Shown here: positions 36,046-47,520 of the stretch, in pieces
Numbering within the stretch: the stretch's first letter is position 1
How the letters are laid out: every line of letters begins with the position of its first letter
The notes under the pieces: generated by a model
What the model saw: only the letters and a program-made list of their open reading frames with translations
The model's database searches: none
What the model was told of the DNA's origin: nothing
Program-made: the position numbers and the translations under genes
DNA from: Macquaria australasica
Lineage: Eukaryota > Chordata > Actinopteri > Centrarchiformes > Percichthyidae
Assembly (NCBI GenBank): GCA_005408345.1
Contig: SEMN01000350.1
Location: 124,001-188,000 of the forward strand
Length of the DNA: 64,000 nt
Direction of reading: 5' to 3'

Positions 36046-38707
36046 GAATAAAAGTTAAACCAATCCTTGTAATTGTGAAAACTGAAGCAGAACTTTTATC
36101 TGTAGTAATAATAATAATACAAAACAGCCTACAGTCTCACTATACTTGCAGTGACAGCATTTGTGACCTAACAATTTTATATCCAGAAAAAAAAAAAACA
36201 CTACAGACCAAGACAGGAGATGTAGGGAATGTGGACCTAATATTAGTAGACTCTCTTCTGGGCAAAGAGTTGTCCTCCCTTACCCTTAAATAGCCTTACC
36301 CTTGTCCTAAATATACCAAATATGTTACTTACTTTCCAATGAAATAAATCTAATCTAACATTAGCATGGCAAATGAGACTGTGCCGAGGCAGTATTAGGG
36401 CAAAATAAAATGCCCACATACAGACAGGAGTAAACGTGCAGTCAGCTCTGTTGTTTTGTCTGTGACAGCCCTACAGGCCCTCAGGCTCAGGAGCCGATTC
36501 TCCCTCTACAAACAGCTCTGTTCTCCAGCCCCAGATGTCTCATTACTGTAAAACAAGGAGAGAGATGAGCGACATACAAGCCACTGGCCCACAACGCTGC
36601 CTCCCTTTCAATTAGAAAGGATTATCCTAGCCTGAGTGGGCCTTCCTGTGCGATATGTTACCTTGCATCGCACAGGACAGCCATATGTCATAACTAAATA
36701 AATTACTGAGGTGCTGAAAGCTTGGCGATAGCAGAAAGGGAGTTATGGCTCCACCAGAGTGCACAACAGGCCCAACAGGAGGAGGATGCTGTAGCCTCTA
36801 TAAAAATTTTACACTCTATGAAAGGGCATGGGCAGAGACACAGGTATACACCTTCCCTCACTGACTCTCATAAATTAGACCTATAGGATCCCACAATTCC
36901 TCAGTAGATTTATTAGTTTTACTCAGCATGCATTAATCAAGCAATAAAGCCAAGCCAAGGAAATTTCTGCAGTGTCATGCTTTGGCTAAGCCAACTGGAC
37001 AGATCCCATCCAGGCCCATGACATGTACTGTAGGAAGACAGACCAACCTTAACAGGCCCTCGTACCACTGCCTGCATCACTCACTTTTATGGGAATAGGG
37101 CGGCGTGGGGTTTAACAAGAGGTTTTACTCGTCAAGGGAACCGACATTACATAACCATAAAACGATGAGGTCCACAAATCACCAGTTGACTTGTGACGCA
37201 AGGTAGGGGCTGAGCTTGTTGTGCAGCTCACAACCCTGCCAGTAAACACTTGTGTTTGTGGGTGTAAGAGTAAAAACAACAAGAAAAATGATTTCTACTA
37301 AAACCTACAGATAAAAGCAGCCTATATGCTACCCCACATGAAAATGAAAATACAGCTCTAGAACTACAGCTAACCCCACTCCACCACTGCTCGTTCGTCT
37401 GCATAATTTTCCAGGGAGTCTGTGCCACAGCTGGAGCGACTCCACTGACCAGGGGCGTCTGTGGTTGAACTGTGCTAGTCCGCAGGTCCGGAGAGGCAGG
37501 CAGCGAGCAGGCAGGCAGGCTCCGCTATGCCTGACATGGAGCATCCTCGCAGGGGGAACAACTGAGTAATGGCAGGGTAACTTGATCCAGGGCTGGGAGG
37601 GAGTGGGAGCAACCCTGACGCCTAAATCATAGCTGTGGGATGGAGAGAGGGAGACACACAAATGTGTTTGTGAGAACGATACGCAGAGGGATGAGAGGCT
37701 GAGGAGACAGTGGGTGGGACAAGCATGGAAGTGAGCAGCGGTTAGACGATATTTGGGAAGCGGCCAAATGACAGGGGATGAAAGTGAACGCCTCTCTGCT
37801 GCCTTTCATGCACGTGCAGCACCCACCGCTGGGGTAGGAGGGGCCACAGAGGGATGACAAGGCGTGGGCTTGGGTTTCAAATTCATAAGCCTGTCTCAGA
37901 CAGAATAAATACGCGTAGGCCCAAAATGACTTATATTTTCCCTCATGTCTGAAGCTAATTGAGAAATTTAGGCTGGTAGACATAGATAAATGTATACCTC
38001 TTTATATAGGCCAAAACATTTAACCAAGAATTAACCTGTCCTACAGCTCCATAGGCAAACAGACTATCACAGACTACATTTTATTTCATTTTTTATATTG
38101 TTTTTATTCCACTTATTGCTATTTTGGTTTCCAGGATGTGGCAAGCTTGTTGTTGTAGACTAAACCTAAAACAATTTCAAAACTTCAATAAAAAAGGAAC
38201 AAAACTAAATCTGAAACTCTACAAGCTCCAGGCTTACTGTGTGCCAACATGTTAGTGATAATATAATTGAAAATGTGTTAATATGGACCACCAAATAACA
38301 TTATCACTGACATGAAAACAGCCTTAAGTTGGGTCCCTCTTTACTACAAGATCTTAAGGTCTTGAATATGGTCCCTGTGTCAAAGTCTAATTTTCAGATA
38401 CTAAAGGAAAGGCTCACAATTGTTGAAGTCTTTCTTAAAACAATAGTCAGATGCCCATATGAACATTGAACATTTCTGTAATATTTTTCCTGTTTATACT
38501 GGCCATTCAAAGATCACTTCCTAATGTTTTTCCAATGTAAGAAAAGAAAAAGAGCACATTCATTTAACGTTCTACTGAAAAAGAATAGTTTTGAGCAGCT
38601 CATTTTTTTAAAACGGAAGAAATGAACGTGAACAAGTTCATTTTAATCTGTCTGAACTGCTTTGTTTTAGTGTTGAATTCATGTTTATATTTGCCTTAAA
38701 AATGACA
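36046..38707. other. non-coding stretch with an enhancer-like segment at 36.44-36.80 kb
   Basis: No gene was found. The segment 36,440-36,800 is repeat-free with AATTAG-type cores. Open frames at 37,228-37,983 (minus) show no family similarity. Confidence 0.35.
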
Positions 38708-38783
38708 AACAATTAATCAATTGTCAAAATTGTTTTCTGTCGATCGACTAATCAATTGATCGACTAACTGTTTCAGCTCTAGT
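38708..38783. repeat. hAT-like MITE end fragment
   Basis: The 'aattaatcaattg' and 'cgatcgactaatcaattgatcgactaactg' motifs, followed by 'cagctctag', are the characteristic end of the hAT-type MITE seen in fuller form at 41,918-42,246. Confidence 0.6.
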
Positions 38784-41700
38784 AAAAAGGCGAAAATTAT
38801 AGGCAAAACATTTTTGCTTATATATACACTGAAACTAAATTGAAATCATTCTATCATTTCTAATTTTTTTCTTTTAGCAACCATTACTCTTTGTAACATG
38901 CATTACACATCGCAAGTGTTGCAGGAATGAGTCCTGCATGTTTGCACTTCCGGTTTCCTCATCTGGAAGTCAGTGGGTTTCTTCAATGGGTTTTTGGTTA
39001 GATGCCTGAAATAATGTCTGTGGTTAACACAAGCTTAAGAGATTTTCACGTTTTGTTCTACGACATAAGATATGTCAGTACATACTACACTCGTGAATTT
39101 TGCTTTTTTTTTTTAAATGCTGAACACAGAAACTCATCTACTCACTCGTCCGCCTTTACAGCCTTGTTGGGTTTATACTCGCGCCCTTGCAAACTATTCT
39201 AACTCAAACTTTCCAAAAGGCTTTTGTAGAAGAGGTAAGATCACAAAATCATTTTACAAGTTGGAAGCTTAGTGGTGGTGACGCTGAAGTCATGCGAGCG
39301 TGGTGTAGTTGGTTTATAGCCTAAAGTTAGCTTTTTACTTCTGGCGATTGCATTTACGCTTCAAAAATCATTAAAGTGGTGTTCATTTGTGAAGATTATC
39401 TTGCTGAACAAAACTGGTAAGTATCATAAACTTTTGTTTGCCACAGAGCTTATTTTCTGCAATAATCCAAAATCCAATGGAAAAATGTCATCGGCTTTTT
39501 GTCCAGGGAACCAGAGCGATGCTAACATCCGGGTTGGCCTACAAAAACACGTCATCCCTGCAGCACTCTATATCCCTGTAGAGAAAAACAGACCTTTAAA
39601 TAAATAGCCTGCCAAAAAGACAAAAATACCTATACAAAAATAGAAAATGGTAGAAAAACACCTGATTGCAATAACTCTCATAGCAGGGCTAAGCCACTAA
39701 GCCACTTTTTCATGATAGTGGCAGAACACAATTTCCTTTTTTAAGCCTTTATTCACCGAGCATAAATGGTGTTTTCAGGATCACCCTGCTCCACACTATG
39801 ACTTCCTTGAAACTATCCTGTACAACCACAGTCTTATCTGTTGTTGGCCGCTGGAGCAGTTTGGGGTTAAGGGCCTTGTTCAAGGGCACCGAAGGGAGAG
39901 GCAGACTTCCCCTAACCAGATTTACAAAAGCTGGCCTTTACTGAACTCTATTTTAAAAACTTTTTTTTAGAAGAGACATATGATATATCATAAATGCATC
40001 ATTATCACAAGCGAAATGACAGATCTGAAAACTACCAGCCAGTTACAATGACCATACTGACAATGCTGCAGTCTACTCTCATCAACCTCTTATGATGTTA
40101 CCACACGGCGACACATTTTTACCACGCACAGCACACAGCGAACAAAATGGTTTGCTAGAAGTGGAACATAGCCAGGAACTATGCTAATGCTCAAAGGAGC
40201 AGCCTAATATAATAATATGCCTTAGCTGCCTGCAGCCTACAAATCCTGTAAAAGTCAGTCATTAGGCTTCACATGTAATTTTCATTAACTTTTCTTGGAA
40301 ACACGAGTCTAGCAAGACCAACAATTTAGCACAGAGAGAAATGTTCAGACTATTACTGAACCACATCCTCCCTTTTCCATAATATGGTCTCCATTCATTA
40401 TTCAGACCAGAGATGCACTTTCCTTGTTCTTCAGCTCTCCACTCATGACATCTTTGGGCAGCACTTAGCAGACGGGATACGTATCAGCTGCTTAGAATTC
40501 AGGTATAACTAAAACAAATCTGTGAAATGTCTTTCAATGTGAAAAGACAACTTCAACGGTTTTATTCAATTAAGCTAAATAGGCTGATGGACTTTCTAAT
40601 TTTGTATCAGAAGTTCAGGTTTTCTTCCAAAACGTACACAAAAGGATTCTGTCTTTGAATGCGTCACTGAATCAGCCCACGTATTAATGTTTTTCGGGGA
40701 GAGCTGCCTTTTAATCAGTCTTGTAGTGCCTATATTATGCCCATAATGTAGAGAAGCCTTAATTGAAAAAGTAGGCCAAGCCTTAAAGCAAAGTTTAACT
40801 CAGAAAACCAAAATCAGTGTCCGACCTGAATGCCACTTCATGCAGAATGACTGGCTGAATGTTTGGCTGTATTATCATACCCTTTGTGCAAAATGTCAAC
40901 AAGATTTGGGAACGCTCTGGACTTTTTTGTCATTACCTACTACTTAGACTGACTTCAAAGTCTGGCAATGAGTGACGCCTGAGTAAAAAACTCTTGAGTG
41001 TTATGACAGCACGATCTTGGTTATGATTAAGCGGAAATGTTAGACAAGCATCTAAGTTTCCTCTGCCTGCTTCCATCCTCCTCATCTAGCCACATGTGAA
41101 ACCACACTAGAACTGCTCGCCGGCCAAAGTAAACTCTCCAGTCGTTGGTATGGCATGTGTTTACCCTGGATGCCAGGTTTACATGCCAACCCCTTACTCA
41201 TATTCTGGTGATAAATGATATCACGCACTGTATTTCTTCTTTCATGAACATTGTATGCGATGAACCTTAAAGTGTGAGATGTTTCCCACAGTGAGCTGTG
41301 AGATAAAGGAGGCCATCGCTGTCAAACTCTGCTCTGTGTGTGTGTGTGTGTGTAGGAAGGGGGGTGTTCCTCACACTGACTCATCTATAGGGCAGAGAGC
41401 TGCTCTGAGTCTGCAAAAAATTTTCACAAAAAAAAAAATGTGTAGGCTAACCAATTTTCTAAGTGCTCTGAAATGAACAATAAATGCAAATGTAATGTCA
41501 TTTACCAGATGAACTGGAGTGAGAATTAAAGCTTATTTATGTGTATATGATTAGCTTTATAACTGGTTGTGTCACATATTCTGGCAAATACCTTAAATGA
41601 ACTGTATGGCCTGTTTACGCTATTCTGCTTAACTGAAGCGACTTGCGCTTAGATAACATGAAAGGTACAGAGTTCTCACAAGGCAAACAGAAAGCAGCCA

Positions 41701-41917
41701 CTTAAGGCAGAGTGGGGCATTTTATACAGTGGAGAGCATTAAGGGGAATTTCATCCAAAAAACAAAAAACAAAACATATATTGCCACTTAGCTCTAGTGG
41801 TATAAATAGCCACATTTTTGGTTTAATTTCCCGGATTTGAAAATATCCCCTTCTGAGGTTTCTGCCACCACCACAGCTTACATCTTTGATAATCCACGGA
41901 ACACAAACAGTGTTAGA
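38784..41917. other. non-coding stretch with a small repeat fragment
   Basis: Bases 39,840-39,915 carry 'ggagcagtttggggttaagggccttgttcaagggcac', a well-known fish interspersed-repeat phrase. A short (GT)n lies at 41,335-41,355. No gene was found. Confidence 0.4.
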
Positions 41918-42246
41918 TAGAGCTACAATTAACAATACATTTCATTATCGATAAATTTGTCAATTAATCGAATAATCGCTTGGTATGTTAAACATCAGAA
42001 AACCAATGACAATATTCTAGAGCACAAGGTGACATCTTAAAATGTCTTATTTTGTCCAACTGACAGTCCAACACCCCAAAATTTTTAATTTACTATAATG
42101 TAAGACCAAGAAAAGCAGCAAATGCTCACTGAGATTTTTTCTGCTTAACAAATGACTTTTACAATTTATTGATTATCAAAATAGTTGCCAAGTTCATTTT
42201 ATTTCCATCAACTTATCAATTAATCGACTACGCACTGCAGCTGTAG
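41918..42246. mobile_element. hAT-like MITE (TAGAGCTRCAAYTAA family)
   Basis: Begins TAGAGCTACAATTAACAA and ends CGCACTGCAGCTGTA, roughly inverted termini. It is rich in 'attaatcga' motifs near both ends, with the 'tgtcttattttgtccaact' interior phrase of this very common teleost element. Non-coding. Confidence 0.72.
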
Positions 42247-42379
42247 GACTATTTCTGTGGTAGAAAGTAGTTCCAGTGAAAACTGTTGACGGCATGTTCT
42301 GTGCATTTCCTACAGTAACCAAAGCCGTAGCCAGGATTTTAGTCCCCTAAACACAGTCCATCCACCCTCACAAAAGTCT

Positions 42380-42735
42380 GACCACAAACTTTAGCCTGAC
42401 CAATACTAGATTTTTTAAACCAATACCGATATCTATATTTGGGAGTTTAATGATAACGATATATCGTCCGATTGTCTTTTTTTTAAAACAGAAACAGACA
42501 ATCTTGATATGGATCCCTTAGAGTTGCTTTTTTTTTTAAAGAATTGTGACCACAAAACCCACTAAGCATTAAGGTTGTAATAGTTTGTAGTAAATTTTCA
42601 ATTAGTTTTTATTTTATGTTAGTTTTGACTTAGTTTTCAGAGTGCGTTTGCTAGTTTTAGTTTAGTTTCAGTTTCTCAGAAAGGTTTAGTTTTAGTTTTT
42701 ATATATTTAGTTTTAGTTTGTTTTTGTTAGGGCCA
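42380..42735. repeat. two teleost simple/interspersed repeat pieces
   Basis: Bases 42,380-42,480 carry alternating 'accgatat'/'atatatcg' text of a known repeat. Bases 42,575-42,735 are a tandem-like run of 'tagttttagttt' units. Confidence 0.5.
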
Positions 42736-42897
42736 GGTATAATGTGTCAGAAGTATGTAGCTACATACAAAATACATTACTGGAGAACTGTGTTGGAATG
42801 GCCATGTTTAAATCTTTTGATTTGGGAATCAACTTGAGTTCTCTTTCACCACCACACTCAGAAAAATAAAGATTCTCTTGTTCGTTGTTTTTAAAGC

Positions 42898-42977
42898 ACC
42901 CTGTAAACCTTGTTTTGAAAAGGTGTTATATAAATAAAGTTTATTATTACATTATTATTATCATCATTATTATTAAT
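42898..42977 (+). repeat. retroposon 3' tail with (ATT)n
   Basis: The phrase 'gtgttatataaataaagttt' followed by 'attattattatt' matches the 3' end of LINE/SINE-type fish retroposons, which commonly seed such microsatellites. Confidence 0.5.
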
Positions 42978-43599
42978 ATAATATGAGATAAAGTGATGAT
43001 GTTTTTCCCCAAGGGAGGAAATGTGTTTATAGCAACAGCAGAAAGTGATATTCAGCAAGGTGACATATATAATCACATTAACTAGAATAGAATAAGCTGT
43101 TGAAACACTAGAAAGAATGTCCAAATATTAAAAGTAAGGCTAAGTGCAGGAATTATTATATACGTCTTTAGTATAGAGTGAGCCAACCAATCACAGCCAA
43201 CAGAAAGCAGGGTTTTCCACTGATGACAACCACCACAATCACACTGGAGAGTGTGGAGGCAGAAAAAGTAAGTGGTATTTGTTAACTATGATAATCGAAA
43301 GCCAGTGTGGAGCGTGTTGGCTGTGTCGTAGGAGTTAATGTTATGAGTGTGAAAGTTGTACCAAATGCAAAAAAGTGTTTGCTGATTTGTGTGGTGTGAC
43401 CTTCTTTCCATCATCAGCACAAAATATTGCTGAGACAGCAATATTTCTACAAAAAAAAAAAAATTGTTTAACAGTGAAAGCCTTTTTCTCTCTACAGGTC
43501 CTAATAATGTTGCCTTCACATGAACCAGACTTTTGTTTAACCGATCTGACACTGTCAAAAAAAACCTAATTCCACTATTGACACAAGATCCTTTGAGCA

Positions 43600-43628
43600 C
43601 CCCCCCCCCCCCCCCACCACCACCACCC
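43600..43628. repeat. poly-C run with (ACC)n
   Basis: A run of 16 C followed by ACC repeats. It makes a spurious glycine-rich frame on the minus strand. Confidence 0.95.
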
Positions 43629-43739
43629 AAAACAAATGGGGAACAAATGTGTACTAGGAACCTCCCAGTTCTGAATTAGCGTTAACTGTAAAAGTGAAGC
43701 CATTGCTGAAAAGAACACACTGTTTTCAGTCAACTATTC

Positions 43740-44115
43740 TGGCATAAAGACCTAAAGCCTGGTTCAGGCTAGTTTTGGGCCGATTATTCCCCGATTCACC
43801 CCTCCCAACAAATGGAGGAGAAACCTGGTCTGGGATCTTGGGCCCAGATTATCTGGTAATGTGAGGAGTTTACAGATCCAGTCTTAAACCTCCCGAACTG
43901 CTTGCAGACTCATCGGGGCCGACCCGATCATTTCAAACATGTTTGGAGTTCAAATCTGGATGATTACGCCAGTACTTTCTGAGGGAGACCACAATAGCCA
44001 ATAAGCATTACAAGCTAACGATGGTCCCGGAGCAGCTGACGGCGTTGCCAAGCAACGGCAAACATTTTCTAGCCTTTGAGGCTAACGTTACCTAGCATTC
44101 TACTGTTGACAGATA
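43740..44115. repeat. possible interspersed repeat
   Basis: The text beginning 'aaagcctggttcaggct' and including 'ccgattattccccgatt' and 'gttgccaagcaac' resembles a repeat I recall from fish genomes. Ends are uncertain. Confidence 0.35.
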
Positions 44116-45282
44116 TTAAAACTGACCGTTAAAATCTCACCCCCAGTTCTTGCTGCAGAAAAGACAACCGCTGCGCGTTGAGCACGTCTCCCTAACCATG
44201 TTCTCATCCAGACTCGTTTAGCCTTCTGCTTTTGTTTTTTTCCTCACAATTTAGAAGCCATATATGAATAAAATAGCCAAATGGGAACATCAGTTTTTGG
44301 CTTATCCAGTTCGCCAAACACTTAAAAGATCAAGGCGCTTCATCACATTGATGCAAGCAATCCTGTAAATCCAGTACTGCTGAATAGTTTGCAACATTTC
44401 TTGCACTGGCCTGACACAGCCAGAACTATTAAATACACCACAGTGTAACATTTACTACAGCAACATCTCTTACAGCTGACAAATCTCTTTAATTTTACAG
44501 TACAAGTCATCAAACTGCCCAAACCGTGGTTCCATCTGCATAAACTAAACTGTAAATTGAATTATACAAAGTGCAACAAGATAAGAGTCAATTAATACTA
44601 ACTGGACTATGTGTTTACTCATCCCAAAAGCTACATGTTTGACCCAACTGGGCAACAGGTTTGTTATTATATCCATAGCAACTACAGGTTAACCTAATAT
44701 TACCTCAGACCATGTTTAAGGTAAAGACAGGTGATCCACCCAAGTGCACCTAATTCACCGCTCTGCACTACCCAATGCCTACTAAACCCCCCCAACTTGG
44801 CACTCTCCCTCCTCTGAGGTCCAGGTGCATGCACACCCAGCCCTGCCGACACCCAGGAGGCTGCTCACAGGACATTAACAGTCCAATGCGTGTTTGCACA
44901 ACTCTCAGGTCGCATGCATGTCTGCGTACAGACTGCGGGGAACCCTAGCCCGGTGACGTCTGTGTGCGACGCACAGCTGCAGGGTTAGCCGCGGGCCTGC
45001 TCTGCATTAGCTGCACACACACTGTATGACATCTTAGATCCGTGCACGTGTCCGCTTGTTTGTTGCACGTGCACTTTCACGCAATAAGCTACATATTGTC
45101 AAGACTGTTACTTGAGTTTGAAGCTGTTCTTCATACCATACAGACCAAAAGGCAGGGATCCGTGCTGCTGCATGTAAATGCTACGGTGATAACGTTGCAA
45201 ACGAGCCCTGTTTGGCTTCATTTTCTCTTTCTAAAAGCAGCGGGGTGGGTGAAAATGCTGGATTAACTGTAATATGTCTCAC
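44116..45282. other. non-coding stretch with CpG-richer segment
   Basis: Bases 44,880-45,080 are noticeably CpG-rich for this window and include a CRE-like GTGACGTC (about 44,955) and CACGTG-type cores near 45,046-45,070. They may be part of the same promoter region as the candidate znf438 exon just to the right. Confidence 0.35.
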
Positions 45283-45600
45283 CTGGATCCCCAGTTATGT
45301 GGAGGACGCGCCTTCAGGCTACAGGCAGGTTCATTTTTCGTAAATACCTGGAAAAGCCGTCGATCCTCATAACTGTTTCTCTCCAGCCATTTTGAACCAA
45401 ACCGTCAACTTGGTGCGGCGGGGGGGCACAAATAAAAACGAGTTATTAATCAATCACATTTCTGGGATTAAGCGTACGAAAATAATTAAACAGAGTCAAG
45501 TCTGGAAAAGTTTGTGTTTCAGTGAGCAATACATATTTCAGACGGGCGAGGAAGCAATATCCTGCAGTCCCTAATTTCCTGAACACCCCCGTGTAGGCAG
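45283..45600 (-). other. znf438: candidate non-coding first exon of znf438
   Basis: Read on the minus strand, this segment ends in a strong splice donor, ATCCAG|GTGAGA, with the exon's last base at 45,283. It contains a YY1-like AAAATGGCTGG (plus-strand 45,388-45,398). An inverted CCAAT lies about 60 bases upstream of the assumed start. The exon would join the coding exons 41 kb away through a long first intron, as in mammals where the 5' UTR exons are far from the coding part. No transcript evidence is available and the start is a guess. Confidence 0.35.
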
Positions 45601-45850
45601 AAATGGTACGGCTCGTAAAATTCCGGGGACCTACTTTGCTCTGCTCGGTCAATGCAGCCAATGAGCGGCTGTGTAGTAACCTGTAGCAACACAGCTGAGA
45701 GGATGTCAAACATGTCAAACGCGTTTCGGTAAATGGTTTTTTTAGGACACTGTAATACTGTAACTGTCGTAACACTGCGGGCACACACATACACACAGTC
45801 GCACAACATCTCAGTGGTTATGTGTTTATCTCGATGTTGCTAGTGTGGAA
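45601..45850. promoter_or_regulatory. candidate znf438 promoter
   Basis: A CCAAT box at 45,658-45,662 (GCCAATGAG) lies among GC-richer, CpG-containing sequence, with no repeat. It could drive the minus-strand exon candidate. The orientation of the CCAAT element is uninformative and no TATA box is seen. Confidence 0.35.
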
Positions 45851-46097
45851 TTTTCAGTGGCGAGGATGCATGGTGCTAAAGAGAAAACTGTCTTCTCCCG
45901 GACAAGAGCCTTAAATCAAATCCAAGAATTTATGTAATTTTATTGTATCGTAACTGCTCCTACACATGTGACTTTTTGGCCTTTTCCCCCTTTTTTCTTG
46001 TTTCTCTCTGTCATATGAATACACATTCCCCAATGGATTATATGGAGATCTATATGGGGAGTGGGAGTCGTCATTAGTTCTGTTTTGTTTGGGGGGT

Positions 46098-46127
46098 TGT
46101 GTGTGTGTGTGTGTGTGTGTGTGTGTC
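46098..46127. repeat. (GT)n microsatellite
   Basis: About 30 bases of uninterrupted GT repeat. Confidence 0.95.
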
Positions 46128-46204
46128 TTTAATTTTATGTTTAATGTAATTTTTGTTATTCGTTATTAATGCATAACTCGAATTTCAATGAAACATCAAC
46201 AAGC

Positions 46205-47520
46205 AATGGTGGAAGATGTATTCATTTCAATTATTTAAATAAAAGTAGCAATACCGCAATGTAAAAATACTTAATTAAAAGGTAAAAATAATTCATTTAA
46301 ATCTAAAATGTATCAGATTTTTTCACTTTTTTTTTTTTTATCGGTCTCTCACAAGTCACCCAACTTTATGGAAGTGCAATACTAAATCGCTGGAGTACCC
46401 CTTTAAGAGAGTACAGAATGTAAGTATCAAAAGTAAAAGTACTCATTATGCAGGCAAAATGTCAGTGTAATGTTATTCTATGGCCTATCTGCCATACCAA
46501 GTCCTGATTCCAATACCAGTGCTCTCTGTTTTTCACAAATTTAAAATCTGTGTGCCTCACTGCATGGAAATCTTTGGCATAATTTTTATGTAAGGATTGA
46601 GTTGGTGACCAACGTGACTGAATAGAGGAAACAGAATTTTATAATGACATTGAGAAAGAAACTGTATTTAATGTAAACAGATTATGTCCCAGTGCATCAG
46701 ATCTGTGCATCCATACTTTTAAGAATTTTATTTACTCGTGGCTAATTTAATATCCTGTATAACAATCAAGGCTGGATCACCAAGCAAGCAAAACGGCCAA
46801 CTGCCCAGGGCTGGTTATAATAATTTAATTTATTGCAAATTTCTTTGGGAATTTGAACAACTAAAGTACAATATAAACTCTATTACAATATAAAATATAT
46901 AATATACAATATAAAATTATTACTTAGATAGATGATCATTTTTGTCACTGGAGGGAAAGCTGATTTCAAAGCCTGCACGTGTTGCATGAAAAGTATGCAG
47001 ATAGACACAAGACGTACATTGGAAATATGGTCATATATACACATATACTGTAAATTCATGGCCCTACATGTATCCCCACAGTCCCACACAGGTACATACA
47101 CCCATATACACATATCTACTGTGTAGGATTCAACGAGGTATTTTAGAAGAGACAAAACTCCTGCCAAAGCGGGCCCTCCTCCATGGCATGACCTTATCTA
47201 GTAGAGAGACCCTGTGTCAAAAACTAGCTTTAAGAACTTTATCACTTTATGTATGCACATAGTATTAGTACAGTAGACTGCATATATATTGCAAATAGGG
47301 CAACAGCAAACAGCTTAAACAAAAAAACAAAACATCTGTGACTAGAAACTATAGGTGTCAAGTAATGTTAGTGGGGTAAAAAGTACATTTCCCTCAGAAA
47401 TGCAGTGAAGTAAAAGTAGCATGACAATGGAAATACTCAAGTAAATTCCCTTAGAATTGTATTTAAGTACAGTATGTGAGCACAGTACTTGGGTAAACTT
47501 AGGTACTTTCCACCAGAACA
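46205..47520. mobile_element. 'GTGGAAG...CTTTCCACC' MITE split by a nested insertion
   Basis: The left half (46,205-46,480) has 'ggtggaagatgtattca' and 'aaaagtaaaagtactcattatgcag'. The right half (47,355-47,520) has 'gtggggtaaaaagtacatttccctc' and ends 'aggtactttccaccag'. These are the two ends of one common teleost repeat whose intact form is about 500 bases. The middle about 870 bases is foreign: a partial copy of the 23.5-kb repeat at 46,490-46,760 and AT-rich text. Confidence 0.6.

Noticed and set aside
43286..43630. Glycine-rich minus-strand frame
   Set aside because: The polyglycine comes from the C16 homopolymer; the rest has no similarity to a protein.
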